This document shows, one piece after another, positions 1-10,151 of a DNA stretch of 64,000 nucleotides (positions are counted from its first letter, which is position 1; the number at the start of each line of letters is the position of its first letter). This DNA comes from Prasinococcaceae sp. CCMP 1430 (taxonomy: Eukaryota; Prasinodermophyta; Palmophyllophyceae; Prasinococcales; Prasinococcaceae). The position numbers were made by a program, and so were the translations under genes. Under the pieces are notes generated by a model. It ran no database searches and had not been told where the DNA came from. It saw only the letters and a program-made list of their open reading frames with translations. Where the stretch lies: contig RQSC01000021.1 of NCBI GenBank assembly GCA_013416795.1, positions 54,720 through 118,719 on the forward strand. The letters run 5' to 3'.

Positions 1-502
1 CGGCCAGGATGCCGGCGGCGCCCATCTTCTTGTAGAGCTCACGGGCGGGCGGCTTGCCGGCCTCCTCGAACATTTCAACCTGATCGCGCAACTCACGATC
101 GAAGAATGCGCGCGTGGCCGTCTGGCACGCGGCGTGCGAGTCGTTGTAGTACGGCGAGCGCCAGCCGCGGCGGAACGACTTTTCCGCGTACGGGCCCGGA
201 TCAATCGCGCCCTCCTGGCGGCCACGTTCGATGGGCGTCTCGCCCTCGACAACTCCAACGACGTACTTGTCGCCGCTCTTGCGAAGGATGTCCGCCTTGT
301 GGTTGGCGAAGAACTCCTGCGTCGCGTCGCGCCCTGCCATGGCGAGCAGCACCACGCGGCCTCCCGGGTGAAACTTGGCAAACTTGGTGAGGTCGTATAC
401 CCGTCCCCCAAGGATGACCCAGAGGCTCTCCGCTGTCGCGTGCCGCGCGACCTCCGCGCGGCTTATCGTCGTCAACCCGCCCATCGCGGCCGCTGCGGAC
501 AT
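1..502 (-). CDS. cytochrome b5 domain-acyl-CoA dehydrogenase fusion (3' part outside window)
   Basis: Reading from an ATG at 502 down to the window edge gives 167 residues with no stop. Residues ~12-85 are a cytochrome b5 heme domain: HPGG at 45-48 and a second heme-ligand His at 68 (FFANHK), a spacing typical of the fold. After a linker, residues ~125-167 (RAFFDRELRDQVEMFEEAGK, then a KKMGAAGILA element) match the N-terminal helices of acyl-CoA dehydrogenases. Known of the family: such fusions oxidise acyl-CoAs, with the b5 domain presumably passing electrons. The flavin-binding and catalytic parts lie beyond the window. The gene is divergent from PPK2 across ~590 bp. I am confident of the b5 domain and fairly confident of the dehydrogenase. 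Confidence 0.82.
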   Translation of the reverse strand, partial: MSAAAAMGGLTTISRAEVARHATAESLWVILGGRVYDLTKFAKFHPGGRVVLLAMAGRDATQEFFANHKADILRKSGDKYVVGVVEGETPIERGRQEGAIDPGPYAEKSFRRGWRSPYYNDSHAACQTATRAFFDRELRDQVEMFEEAGKPPARELYKKMGAAGILA

Positions 503-1092
503 CGTCAGCGGCGGCGCGCGCGACGGGGGGCGCGCGCCGAAGAGAGGTGAGAAGCGGGACGCTCCCACAAGATCTTTCTGCGCGGCGAACGGCGCCCACG
601 GCGCATCTGTGGCGCCGTCCCCGTTGCCCTCCTTCCCCCCGCGCTTCCCCAACACCCTCCCCCTGACGACAGCCGCGGCCCGCGCTCCCTGCCGGCCGTG
701 TCACGCTGACGGGGCGCGCGCCAACCACCGCACTCGATTTGATGGCGATACTACACCCTACTTTTTTTCGAAGCAACCACAAACAAGGCCTCGACCCAAA
801 CCCATGCGCCTTTGGGCGCGCACAATCCCTGCTGACGTGGCGACCGTGGCGCCAACAGCGCAGCAGAGCAGCGCCGCCGCTGCTGCTGGGTGCGGGCGGG
901 GCGGCGGGGGGGCGGCACAGCGTGCGCGCGCGCGCGGTGTGGGGGGAGGGATTAAGAGGGGTGGGCGCTGAGAGGGGGGGGGGTGCAGGCTGGCCTCGGG
1001 CGGGTGGCCAAGTGGTGCTGGAGGCGGGGTGGGACCGCCGTGGGACTGCCGCGCGGCGCTGTGGGACTGGGACGCCTTTTTTCGCGCGGGAG
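503..1092. other. intergenic, divergent promoter region
   Basis: Head-to-head region between the b5-dehydrogenase gene and PPK2. It is very GC-rich, with a short AT island near 735-790 (includes a TTTTTTT run after ACACCCTAC). I see no convincing coding sequence; the several open frames here are GC-driven. Confidence 0.6.
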
Positions 1093-2814
1093 ATGATATC
1101 GGCAATCGCCGCTGCGCCAGCGGCGAGCGCGCCGCGCCGCGCGGTGACATGCGCGCGCTGTAGCGGCCGCAAGAGCAAGAAGGCACGTCGCGCGCGTGCC
1201 GCGGCGTCGGAGGACGGCGTGTCGGGCAACGGCGAGACGCACGGTCACCATCTTCCCGAAAATCAGGGTGTGACGATGGATGTTGTCGCGAGCGACGAGG
1301 GCCAGTTCCCGAGCGCCGCCAAGGATTTTATGGATCATGCAAGGATGGTCGCAGACGATGTCTCGCACGCAGTCGATACTTCGAACGCACACGGGTCGCA
1401 CGAGCACCGCAAGGGGCTCGTGATCGGTGAGGGGACAGACAAAGTCATTCTCGGCGTTCCTTCAGGCCACGGCCCCGACAAGCTGCGTGAGCTGTACGCG
1501 CCGTACGACGAGGATGCCATCGAGGCGGACGTGAAGAGGTTCAAGCGTGACTGGGTGCGTGGCGCCAATGTGCTGTTAGCATCACGGCGCCTGGACGCCG
1601 CGACACGGCCATTACGCGGCGCACGGGCGCTCGAGCTCACCCTGGATGCGCGTTCGGCCCTGCATCCCTCGCCCCTGGCTGGAATTCGCGCGACCTCATC
1701 TGCCCGCTACCACGCGCATACGCTCTGCGCGTCTGTAGGTGTACGAAAAGACCTTGTTCAACCTCCAGACTGAGCTGGTGAAGCTGCAGGAGTGGGTACG
1801 CGCGACCAACGCTAAAGTTGTGATCATCTTTGAGGGCCGCGACGGGGCTGGCAAGGGCTCGACCATCAGCCGTATCACCGACGTTCTCTCCCCGCGCATC
1901 TGTCGCGTGGCGGCGCTACCCAAGCCCAACGAGCGCGAGCAGACGCAGTGGTACTTTCAACGGTACGTGAGCCATCTTCCGGCAGGTGGTGAGATAGTGC
2001 TGTTCGACCGCTCCTGGTACAATCGCGCGGGCGTCGAGCACGTGATGGGCTTCTGCAGCCAGGAGGAGTACGTCGAATTCATGCGGTCGTGTCCCGAGTT
2101 TGAGCGCATGCTGGTGCGGTCGGGCATTATCCTCCTCAAGTACTGGTTCAGCATATCGAACGACACGCAGGAGGAGCGCTTCGTCAAGCGACTCACGCAC
2201 CCACTCAAGAGGTGGAAGCTCTCAACGATGGATCCCATCAGCCGCTCAAAATGGCACGACTACTCGCAGGCCAAAGACGTGATGCTCCGTTACACGGACA
2301 TTCGCCAGGCGCCGTGGACCATCGTGCCCTCCGATCACAAGAAGAGCGCGCGCCTCAACACTATCGCCGACATCCTTCGCCGGATTCCCTACAAAGAGGT
2401 ACCGCCCGAGCACGAGCTCACCAAGGTGCGCTGCGCGACTGACGGGGCAGCCGCGTCGCCATGGCTGAGGCGTTTGTGCAGCTTCATGCGCGCGCTCCCC
2501 AGACCACACCTAACGCCCTCTGCGCTGAACCCGCGCGTGCGTGCGCGCGTTCGCGCGCCCCTCGGGCCACGCAGGATGAGCTGATCGCAATGCGGGCTCC
2601 CGACGACGCAGGCGTTGGCTACATGCGGCCTCCGATGGAGGACCAGGCGTGGGTCGAGCAAATCTATACTCCAGACGATTTGGCCCACTCGTACAAGGAG
2701 AAAAAGGCTGAGCTCAAGATGCTGAAGAAGCTCAAGAAGAAGGTCAAGAAGGAAAAGAAAGAGAAGGTAGAGGTGGAGGAGGAGGAGGACGAGGAGAACC
2801 TCGCCAAGCATTAG
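1093..2814 (+). CDS. PPK2: polyphosphate kinase 2 family protein (three exons)
   Basis: Exons are 1093-1554, 1739-2425 and 2575-2814 (462 aa); introns run GTGCGT..TAG and GTGCGC..CAG and splice in phase. The core matches PPK2: DWVYEKTLFNLQTELVKLQ leads into Walker A GRDGAGKG (~187-194), then FDRSWYNRAG (~243-252, the Walker B/Asp-Arg motif), LLKYWFSIS and KRWKLSTMDP lid elements. PPK2 enzymes transfer phosphate between polyphosphate and nucleotides. The N-terminal ~90 residues are basic and Ser/Ala-rich, possibly a targeting peptide; the C-terminus is a long Lys tract followed by an acidic Glu tract, which I do not know from bacterial enzymes. The start at 1093 is the most natural ATG; 1276 is an alternative. 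The gene is convergent with the next one. Confidence 0.92.
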
Positions 2815-3086
2815 TGCGCTGGGTCACCGGGCGCGGCAGGCGCAGATCTCCCGGCTCGGGAGTCGAGGCGTCTGAACAAGGGCGCGCGCAGTAGTTGTCG
2901 GCCGACATATGCAGCATCGGCACGATCGCAGCGCTCGCCACCCCATCGGCAGCCCAGGTGCGCCGAGGCGTCGCTCGAGACACACACGAAACTAGATTGC
3001 GTGCGAAAGCTGTACGAAAGCTATATATATCGCGGGGCGGGGAGATTATTAATTTACCGCTCTACACGCACACAGCGTGCCGTTCT

Positions 3087-3692
3087 CTATATGTCGCCGC
3101 CGGACGCCTCTCTCGCTCGCCTGGCCTCTCGCAACCGCTGCCGAACGGCGTCATGGCGCTTGCGTGCCTCGGTGCCGCGTCTCCGCCGCGCAGCGATCTG
3201 CTCGGCGAGCGCGCGGTGTGCTGCCTGCTGCTCAGTGTCGTTCGAGTTGCCACCCGAGTGGCGCGCGTGGCCACCGCGTTGCGCCGCCGCGCGCTCGCGG
3301 TGCCACCGCAGCATGCGCTTGCTGTCCTCGCTCAACCCGGGGAGGTCGTCCTCGAAGTTGAGCTGGTCTGCCGAAGCACCGGCATAGACGCCGCTGCTGC
3401 CGCGGCTGCTGCCAGCGCTGGCGGTTCGCAGGCCTTCCCACATCGGCCCGGACGTCATGGCCTGCTGTCGGCGCCCCTCCCGCTCGATGGCGACGACAGG
3501 ATCCTGGTCGCGCACTGACTTGTACGCGTCATCGGCGATGCGCGCGAGCGCGCGGAGGCCAACCGTGCGCAGCACGCCGCTTGCTGCGGCCAGGAAACGC
3601 GCGACAAGCCTGAGCGCGTACTCGCGGTGCAGGCAGTAGAATATCAAGAGCACGCCGAACAGCTTCGCCAGCGAGAGCGTCGAGAGCAGCAT
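3087..3692 (-). CDS. small membrane-anchored protein, unknown
   Basis: 201 aa from the ATG at 3692, no intron seen. An N-terminal hydrophobic stretch (LFGVLLIFYC, residues ~11-20, extending to ~35) suggests a signal anchor. The rest is hydrophilic: a Gly/Ser-rich linker near 85-105, then a strongly basic Arg/Ala/Gln-rich helix with possible coiled coil to the end (ARRRRGTEARKRHD). I do not recognise the family. It is convergent with PPK2 and divergent from the ankyrin gene. It is accepted as a gene because it has coherent composition, an ATG, and fills an otherwise empty slot; no homologue is recalled. Confidence 0.5.
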   Translation of the reverse strand: MLLSTLSLAKLFGVLLIFYCLHREYALRLVARFLAAASGVLRTVGLRALARIADDAYKSVRDQDPVVAIEREGRRQQAMTSGPMWEGLRTASAGSSRGSSGVYAGASADQLNFEDDLPGLSEDSKRMLRWHRERAAAQRGGHARHSGGNSNDTEQQAAHRALAEQIAARRRRGTEARKRHDAVRQRLREARRAREASGGDI

Positions 3693-4025
3693 GGCGACGG
3701 GCGCGTGCGTGCCGCCGCCGGCCGCGCACGTGTGGCCTTGCGGCGGCGCACACGCGCTCGGGAGCTCGAGACTTTCGAATGGCGTGAGGGCGAGGCTCGG
3801 CCCCCGCGAGGGGGGTTCGGGGAACCGCCACGGGAGAGCTCAAGAGGAAAAAAACGCGGGCATGCGCCGGGTGGCTGGGAGCGCGCAGCCGCGGACCGGT
3901 GCGCCACACTGCGGGGGTCCAGGGTCGTGGCTGTGCTGTCGATGCCGTCCTTGTGCGAGCGTGCGCAGGTTGGTGCCGTGCGCCAGTGAGTGCCGGGCGC
4001 GGACGCAGCCAGGGGCACGACGGAC
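3693..4025. other. intergenic, divergent promoter region
   Basis: GC-rich head-to-head spacer between the small membrane protein and the ankyrin gene. I see no motif beyond an A-tract near 3848. Confidence 0.5.
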
Positions 4026-6502
4026 ATGGACGGCGAGGACGCCGACGCCGGCGTCAATGTCCCTGCCGACGGGTGCTCGGACGCGCCAGCGGGTGGCGCC
4101 AGCGCTCCGGGCGGCGCCGCTGCTGAAAAAGCACTGCTCCCCGACCCGGACGGCTACGATAAGTTCGAGCCGTGGGAGTGCGATGCGTTCCCCGAGCTTG
4201 CGGACGCGCTTGCATGCGCATGGCGCGTGCTGTGCGCGGCACCCGCGCGAGCGCGTTGGCACGCGCGTGCAGCACGTCGCAGGCCACGCGCGGATGAGGC
4301 GGACTCTGCTGCTGTGCTTGCAGTGAAGGCGGCGCTCGCGGCGGACCCAGAGAAGTCTGCAGATGCGCGGGGGAGTGGTGGCCGTAGCGCTTTGCATGTC
4401 ACGGCTGAGCTCGGCCTGCGGCGCACCGCCGAGGGCTTGCTCGCCGCGGGCTGCAAGCTACTTGCATGCGACCACACCGGCGACACGCCAATGCACATCG
4501 CGGCTGAGCGGGATGACGCGCTTCTCGAGCTGATGCTGGACGCACGTGCGGAGGAGCTCAGGGCCGTGGGCGCGGCCAGCGGCATTAATCGCGGTGGAAA
4601 AGACGGATACTCGGCGCTGCATCGCGCGTGCAGTGGCTCCGCTGTGCGGGCGCTCGTCGCCGCAGGCGCTGACGTCCATATGCGCAACGGTCTGACGAAC
4701 GGGGAAATGCCCCTGCACTCGGCTGTGTCCCGCGGCAGGTTCTGCGCGGCAGAGGCAATGCTCAGTGACAGTGGCGCCAACCCGAACGGCTGCGACGAGT
4801 ACGGAACACCGCCGCTCACCCACCTCTACGACACGTGGCTAAACGACAGAGAGTGCCTCGGCGACCTCTGCGGAGAGGAGCACATCGAAAGTATGACCGG
4901 GTTGCTGCTGCGTCACGGCGCAGACCCGCTCGAGGGCGATGAGGTGATGGACAGACCTTTGATCTGCGCGATGCGCGCGGGTATCCCTCGCTGCGTGGCT
5001 CTCATGCTCCGCCCCACCCGCGCGCGGCCGATGGGTGTGCCCGCCGACACACTTGGGGGCTCAGGGTCGGACACCCTGCTGAGCGTTGACGTGCGCACGG
5101 GCGACGGGCGCCTGGCGCGCATGCTGCTCGCCTCCAAGGCCGACCCCTGGGACATGCGCAGCGCGAGCTCAAGCAGCACCATGCTACGCGATGATAGCTC
5201 GCCCATCTCTGAACTGTGCGCGCGTCCTGCCAGTGGCTTTAGGCTCGATCTGTTGCGCCACATGTTGCAGCCGCGCTTCCGCTTCAAGTTGAATAGCTAC
5301 CCCGGGCTGCGGCTGCGCAAGTGGCGCCGAGCGCTATGCGATGCTACTCTTGCTGGCAACGCCGAGTACGCACATCTGCTGCTCGACATGGAGTTCGATG
5401 GCCGCACCGGCCTCGTCGGCCATTGCCGTGAGCCGTGCACGCTGCCCGTGGCGGGGCCGTTCGTCGTGCTCGATGAGGCGCAAGACGAGGCCATGCGACG
5501 CGCTGCGTACGCGGCAGTTGAGGAGGAGGTGGCGTTGGCAAACGAGCTATTTGCGCGCGCATCGGTGGCAACGGGTGGCAATGCTGGAAGGACAGCTCAG
5601 CAGACGCCTGCAAGCGCCGCTTTCCTGGAGGCCACGATGGCGCACAGGGATGCGCTTCAAGTAGCAGCTGGCAATCGCGTCGCGAGCGACGCGCTCATCG
5701 CCCAGGCTGACCGCGAGGGCTTGGTGTGTGTCGCGGCGAGGGCGGCCATTGCGCCCCTTTTTGAGGCCGCACTGGACCGTGATGGGCTGGTGCGCTCCGA
5801 CTTGCGCGCCGACGGCGCCAGCGGAAGCACTGGCGTCGGCTCTCACCCGTGTGATGTCGACACGAGAATGTCTACGGCGCAGCACAAGGCCCGTGGCGCG
5901 CTGCGTGTGCTACAGCTGCTTCTTATGCGTCCTTCCCAGGCATTCATGTGGGATGAGGACTACATCCAGCTCGCGTCCGCGCGGCGCATGCTTGATGCGT
6001 TTGCACGAGCCGTGCAGAGGCGCGTGTCTTCGGCATCGGCGCCCGCAGAGCAAGGTATGCAAGCCTCTTTCTGTCTCGCACTGCATCTGTGCGTGGCTTC
6101 TGCGTGCGTTGCTGACGAATCTAGCACCGGCGCGTTGGGCCCACTGCAGACCGCATCGCTCAGGCATTCAAGCGCACAAGTGAGGGCATTGCCACCGTCA
6201 GGGCCCTCATCGAAGGCTTTACTTCGCAAGGCTGTGTGCCATGGAAGCGAGAGACGCATCGCATGCGCCCGTGGCGGTTCCGCTCGTGCGCGTTGGTGCT
6301 CTTGCGATGCGCGCACAGGATGTCCAGCCGCAACGGCGACGTGGTTCGCGTTTCACTCGTGCCTGCCAAAGGCGCGGTCTGCTGCACCCTCACCCTCTTC
6401 GACGGTCACCGTGAGAGGCGAGACAGGCTTGCTGGCCTCGGCGACATGGAGCCAGAGCTGGTGTACCGCGTGTTGGCCGCTCTGTGCCAGACCATGTCGT
6501 AA
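4026..6502 (+). CDS. ankyrin-repeat protein (two exons)
   Basis: Exon 1 is 4026-6054 and exon 2 is 6150-6502, joined through a GTATGC..CAG intron that splits a codon (G|AC). Unspliced, the frame runs on to 6545 but the sequence loses protein character after 6055. Splicing instead yields a continuous tail (RIAQAFKRTSEGIATVRALI, later GDVVRVSLVPAKG) and 793 aa. Ankyrin repeats span ~118-320: RSALHVTAELG, GDTPMHIAAERDD, GYSALHRACSG, EMPLHSAVSRG, YGTPPLTHLYD. The middle (~430-560) and C-terminal parts have no domain I recognise. It has no signal peptide or membrane segment, so it is probably a cytosolic protein-protein adaptor. The EF-hand-like gene follows 188 bp downstream on the same strand. 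Confidence 0.8.
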
Positions 6503-6507
6503 AAATT

Positions 6508-6524
6508 GTATGTACTGTATGAAA
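6508..6524 (+). promoter_or_regulatory. TGTACTGTA-type 3' flank motif
   Basis: TTGTATGTACTGTATGAAA lies just after the ankyrin stop. Similar TGTACTGTA/TACTGTACTGTA strings follow the stops of the genes ending at 7346 (minus), 18340, 22339, 28229 and 52686. A role in 3'-end formation is inference. Confidence 0.3.
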
Positions 6525-6534
6525 TCGCATGTTG

Positions 6535-6553
6535 TTGTACCATGATGGTACAA
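6535..6553. promoter_or_regulatory. perfect inverted repeat TTGTACCAT-G-ATGGTACAA
   Basis: Two perfect 9-bp arms around a single G, between the ankyrin stop and the EF-hand-like start. It could be a dyad operator for the downstream gene or part of a 3' hairpin. Related GTACC..GGTAC dyads occur at 16404 and 23894. Confidence 0.45.
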
Positions 6554-6690
6554 AGTGGTGGTGGCAAGACTGCGTCTTGTTTTTTTTTCCGCTGCGCGGG
6601 CGATCTACGCGCAAGCGCGCAGCGGCACACCATATTGCGCCCCACCTGCGCAGCTCCCGCAAGAGGCTGTTCGAGGGCTCTTTGACAGCA

Positions 6691-7259
6691 ATGGCGGACG
6701 GGGACGTCGAAGCGAGCGGGCGGGCGGTGGTCGAGTCGCAGGCGCGGGCGTCAGAGCGCCTGAGCGAGGCCTTCGACCTCTTTTCGGGCGGCAATGACAC
6801 GCTGCCGCGTGCAAAGGTGGGAGATGTGCTGAGGGCCACGGGCGTCGATGCCCTGCTGCACCAGAAGAGGCTGTATGCTGCCATCGAGCACGTCGCTGGT
6901 GGCGTCGATGAACTGTCTTTGCCCCAGGTAAGCGAAATCTTGCTCTTTACTTACGAAACAGGTTGCTAACACACGCGCCACACCAGGTCATGCGCGTGCA
7001 GGCCCGCCTGGAAGCTGAGGGCAACTGCGCGGACGCCACGGACGCGAGGAGGGAGATCGACAGCGCGTGCGCGGCGCTCGCTACGGGAAGCTCTACGCGC
7101 GGCTCGACGATCGATGCCGGAGAGCTGAAGAGGCTGCTGACGAGCGTCGGGGAAGCGCTCAGCGCAAGCGAGGCCGACGCGCTCATTGAAATGGCAGAGA
7201 AGGATGAGGGCGGCGACATAAAGCTTCCGATCACGTCTCTGTACCCCCCTGAGACGTGA
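6691..7259 (+). CDS. degenerate EF-hand (calmodulin-like) protein, two exons
   Basis: Exons are 6691-6927 and 6987-7259 with a 59-bp GTAAGC..CAG intron; 169 aa. The layout is calmodulin/centrin-like: helix-loop-helix SEAFDLFSGGNDTLPRAKVG, a second unit, then a C-terminal lobe TIDAGELKRLLTSVGEALSA and EADALIEMAEKDEGGDIKL. Most loops lack the Asp/Asn ladder needed to bind calcium; only the last loop (EKDEGGDIKL) keeps several acidic positions. The family includes centrins, calmodulins and the dynein regulatory complex subunit DRC8/EFCAB2; the last is possible given the flagellar gene in the window, but that is inference. It is convergent with the next gene. Confidence 0.68.
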
Positions 7260-7321
7260 TCCACTCAACGAGCGAATACGCACGGGCTACTGTAGGTGTA
7301 GCACAACGAAGCTGAAATGGG

Positions 7322-7335
7322 ATACAGTACAGTAT
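7322..7335 (-). promoter_or_regulatory. TACTGTACTGTA motif after minus-strand stop
   Basis: Read on the minus strand, TACTGTACTGTA sits 11-24 nt beyond the stop of the gene ending at 7346. It is the clearest copy of the recurrent 3' motif. Confidence 0.3.
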
Positions 7336-7345
7336 GTTACACAAG

Positions 7346-8554
7346 TTATGGATCATAGCAAGAGGTGTCGCCTACCTGCGCCTCCACCCGTGCCGCGCGC
7401 CCGCCGCCGAGCTCCGACGATACGCTCGCGCAGCCGCCCGTGCCTTGCAACATCATCTTCAGACGGGGCGCTTGCGTGTCCATCCATATGACCTGTGCGC
7501 GTGCGCACCCAGCGCGCAGGGCAAGCCGCAGCTTGCCTTTGGCTGCGCCATCGCCGGGAGCACACACCGTGCGCTCGGCCTCGATCTGCACCTCGGCCTC
7601 GCGCCCGAGAGCACGCGTCGCTTTGGCCGACAGGGCAAGGGTCGTGGTGAGGTCCGTGCGGACCGCGAGCCGCATTGCTGCGCTCTCTGCCTGTAGCACG
7701 TACGCCGCCGGCCGCCGCCGGCATGGGTCGAGCGCGAGGGCATCGAACTCCAGCGTCTGCTTGATGAGCGCGTCGTCAGGCGCGACGCGCACGCGCAGCC
7801 TAGCGCGCCTTTCCGCAGGGTGCAGTGTCAGCGAGCGCTCGAGGCCTTCGCGGTTGGAGCGCATCGCGACGGCACCCAGCAGACCATCTTCGCCACAGCC
7901 GGCACGTTCGCATTGCAGCATGTCCACCTCGCCAGGCGCCGCCGAGTGCACGACGGCAATACGAGACCACCCAGCTGTGGCGGGCGCATCGCTCAGCTCC
8001 AACGAGGCCTCGAGCGCGGCCGAGCGCCTCTCATCCACCTCCAGCTGTGCGCGAAGCTCAACCGCGTCAGTGCCGCTGCCCACTCCGGGCGCGTCTGGTG
8101 GTACGTGCGCAAACGCGGCAGAGACGAGAGCGCGCGGCGAAGCGGGCACCACGGCCGTCGCCATTGCCGACGCGCCAAATGGCACCACGTCGGGCGTGGC
8201 CACCACACACGCGCGTTCCAGCTTGGCCAGCTTGTACTCCTCGGGCACATTTGCTTCCGCGTAGAGAGGCTGCGCGAGGTCTTGCATCCGCCTCTGCTGG
8301 TGCTGCTGGTGCAGCCGCTCCTTGTTCGCCTCTTCCCCATCTTGCTGCTGCTGCTGACAAATTGTCTGCATTGCGGAGGCGGGCGCGCGCGCGCCCATAG
8401 GCGACATCGGTCCAGCCGTGCACCACCAGGTACGTACGCGCCGCACGGACCGCAACACCACCGCTGTTGCCGCGCCCACGCCTGCGCCCGGCGCGGGCAA
8501 GGGCGTTCCTCTCTGCTCAGTCGCAGCGGTCCCGCCTGGCGCCGCGAGCGCCAT
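7346..8554 (-). CDS. unknown protein, beta-rich, with Q-rich N-terminal segment
   Basis: Open from the ATG at 8554 (402 aa). A GTACGT..CAG intron at 8366-8437 (72 bp, frame-neutral) is likely and would give 378 aa, removing a poorly conserved-looking stretch before a run of Gln (QQQQQDGEEANKERLHQQ). Residues ~110-400 are rich in alternating polar/hydrophobic strands (LRAQLEVDERRSAALEASL, RLRVRVAPDDALIKQTLEFD, AEVQIEAERTV), which suggests a beta-sheet or barrel-like fold; there are a few Cys but no motif I can name. No signal peptide or transmembrane helix is clear. Function unknown. Confidence 0.6.
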   Translation of the reverse strand: MALAAPGGTAATEQRGTPLPAPGAGVGAATAVVLRSVRRVRTWWCTAGPMSPMGARAPASAMQTICQQQQQDGEEANKERLHQQHQQRRMQDLAQPLYAEANVPEEYKLAKLERACVVATPDVVPFGASAMATAVVPASPRALVSAAFAHVPPDAPGVGSGTDAVELRAQLEVDERRSAALEASLELSDAPATAGWSRIAVVHSAAPGEVDMLQCERAGCGEDGLLGAVAMRSNREGLERSLTLHPAERRARLRVRVAPDDALIKQTLEFDALALDPCRRRPAAYVLQAESAAMRLAVRTDLTTTLALSAKATRALGREAEVQIEAERTVCAPGDGAAKGKLRLALRAGCARAQVIWMDTQAPRLKMMLQGTGGCASVSSELGGGRAARVEAQVGDTSCYDP

Positions 8555-9000
8555 CGCTTTGCGCGGGCGCGAGGGCGCGCGCGCCGGCCGCGGTGGCGCA
8601 CCTCATGCGTGAGGCATCGAGTGCCTCGCCACTCACAAAGTCTATATCTGCTGTCAGTGGGCGCGCCGCCCTGTGGCGCCCGCGCGTCGCCCTCGCGCCC
8701 CGCCGATGAGACTCCTGAGGTGGAGGGTCCAACACGCCAGGGTGCGTCGTTCGGAGGGATTTGGGTTGAACTCGGTGTTTTGGGTATGCGTGTGCACAGG
8801 GTTAATATGGCCAGCCTGCGGTGCGGACTTCCCGCCAAAAGTGGCGCCCGCGGCAGGCAGGATGGACAGTGCGAGGGAGCGAGTCAGACGCGGCGCGCAC
8901 GGCGCAGGCACCCCACCCGAAGTACCCACCCAACCAACCACCCACTCGGGTCCTAGCTGGTCCCGACCGCCGAGCCTTGACCTGCGGGCGGGAGGACGGG
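8555..9000. other. intergenic, divergent region
   Basis: Spacer upstream of the minus gene at 8554 and the tentative plus gene at 9001. It contains GGTTAATATGGCC near 8800 and a CCACCCAACCAACCACCC run near 8920-8945. No coding sequence is supported. Confidence 0.45.
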
Positions 9001-10059
9001 ATGTCGGCCGCAGGGCGCGCTTGGCCGCAACCGGCGGGGCCCGCAGCAGGGGTGGGGCCGGTTGCAACAGCGGGGGCACGTTCACTCGGCGAGGCCGCGC
9101 AGCAACTGGAGGCGGTGCGGCCATCGGGATATTTGTTATCGGCGGCGGTGATAGGGCACGCGCGGCCGTGCGCCGTGCGCGCCACGCGGCCGATTCTGAG
9201 CGATGGCTTCAGGCGCGCTCGCGTGAGGCGATTCTCCGACGTGTGCGGCACACGCACGTATATGTTTGAGGAGGGTGACCGCGCTGGGGAGGGCGCTCGC
9301 TCGCCAAGGGGGCAGGCAGGACTAGAGGATGACGTCGGGTCGGTGAAGCAGCAGTCGCACCTAGCGGTACAGTCGACGCGGCAAGGCGGACGCGCCGCTC
9401 ACAGTCAGTCGCGGCAGCCGCCCTGGCAATACCACCACCGGCGGGACTACGCATCCACGCCGCTGATCTCAGAGCAGCTAAGCACAGAGTCGATGCGCCT
9501 CTGGGCGCCGCGCACCGGAGAAGTGAACACGTCGTTGCCCCCGCGGCCGCACAGTCATTGCAGTGTCGGCAGCCGGGGCGTGCGGTCAGACTCAGAGGAC
9601 GGCGGAGGCACGTGGCAGGGCGCGGCAACGCTGCGTGCGGTGCCGCCCCTGCCCCCCGCTGCACGCACGTCGAGTGCCGCGTGGAGCGAATACGGCGCCG
9701 AGGTGTGTGCAATCAACTCGAGCGCGCACGCAGGCCTTATGTACGCGCTTGGACGGCAGGACGATCACGATCACGATCACAACCGCGACCATGAGCAGCG
9801 CGGACAGGAGCGCCCTCGCGCACCAACACCGTCGCAAGGCCGCACGCTGTCGCCGCACCGCCCGCAGATCCGTCAGCTGAGCTCTGCTGACGCGCTCAAC
9901 GCGGTCCGACCGTTGGCACCAACTCCGCGGAAGATGATGATGGCTGACCGCGAAGGTGCCGCCCAATTAATGCCAGCGAGTGCCGAGCCCAGCGCTGACT
10001 TTGGCCTCGAGCGCGAGCCGAGCTTCAGCGGGCTCAGTGAGGACGCGCGCACAATCTAG
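9001..10059 (+). CDS. tentative disordered protein
   Basis: Open frame of 352 aa from the ATG at 9001. The C-terminal ~130 residues look protein-like and Ser/Arg-rich (KMMMADREGAAQLMPASAEP, EREPSFSGLSEDARTI) and contain a DHDHDHNRDHE metal-binding-like run near 9761-9795. The N-terminal half is Arg/Ala-rich and may be a GC artefact. No domain is recognised. It occupies the slot between two minus-strand genes where a plus gene would be expected from the strand alternation. Confidence 0.35.
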   Translation: MSAAGRAWPQPAGPAAGVGPVATAGARSLGEAAQQLEAVRPSGYLLSAAVIGHARPCAVRATRPILSDGFRRARVRRFSDVCGTRTYMFEEGDRAGEGARSPRGQAGLEDDVGSVKQQSHLAVQSTRQGGRAAHSQSRQPPWQYHHRRDYASTPLISEQLSTESMRLWAPRTGEVNTSLPPRPHSHCSVGSRGVRSDSEDGGGTWQGAATLRAVPPLPPAARTSSAAWSEYGAEVCAINSSAHAGLMYALGRQDDHDHDHNRDHEQRGQERPRAPTPSQGRTLSPHRPQIRQLSSADALNAVRPLAPTPRKMMMADREGAAQLMPASAEPSADFGLEREPSFSGLSEDARTI

Positions 10060-10151
10060 TCTCTTCACTATTCTAGTGACTATCAATCCACACGGGGACG
10101 CATCGGGTATTGTCACGCATGCTTTCTCGACCTTACTGGACACGCAAGCCC

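Noticed and set aside
201-1229. 342-codon minus-strand open frame
   Set aside because: Arg/Pro/Ala-rich, no domain, overlaps the real b5 exon in another frame and the PPK2 start; a GC-driven shadow.
6055-6545. Unspliced C-terminus of the ankyrin protein to 6545
   Set aside because: Protein character is lost after 6055; the GTATGC..CAG intron restores a coherent frame ending at 6502.
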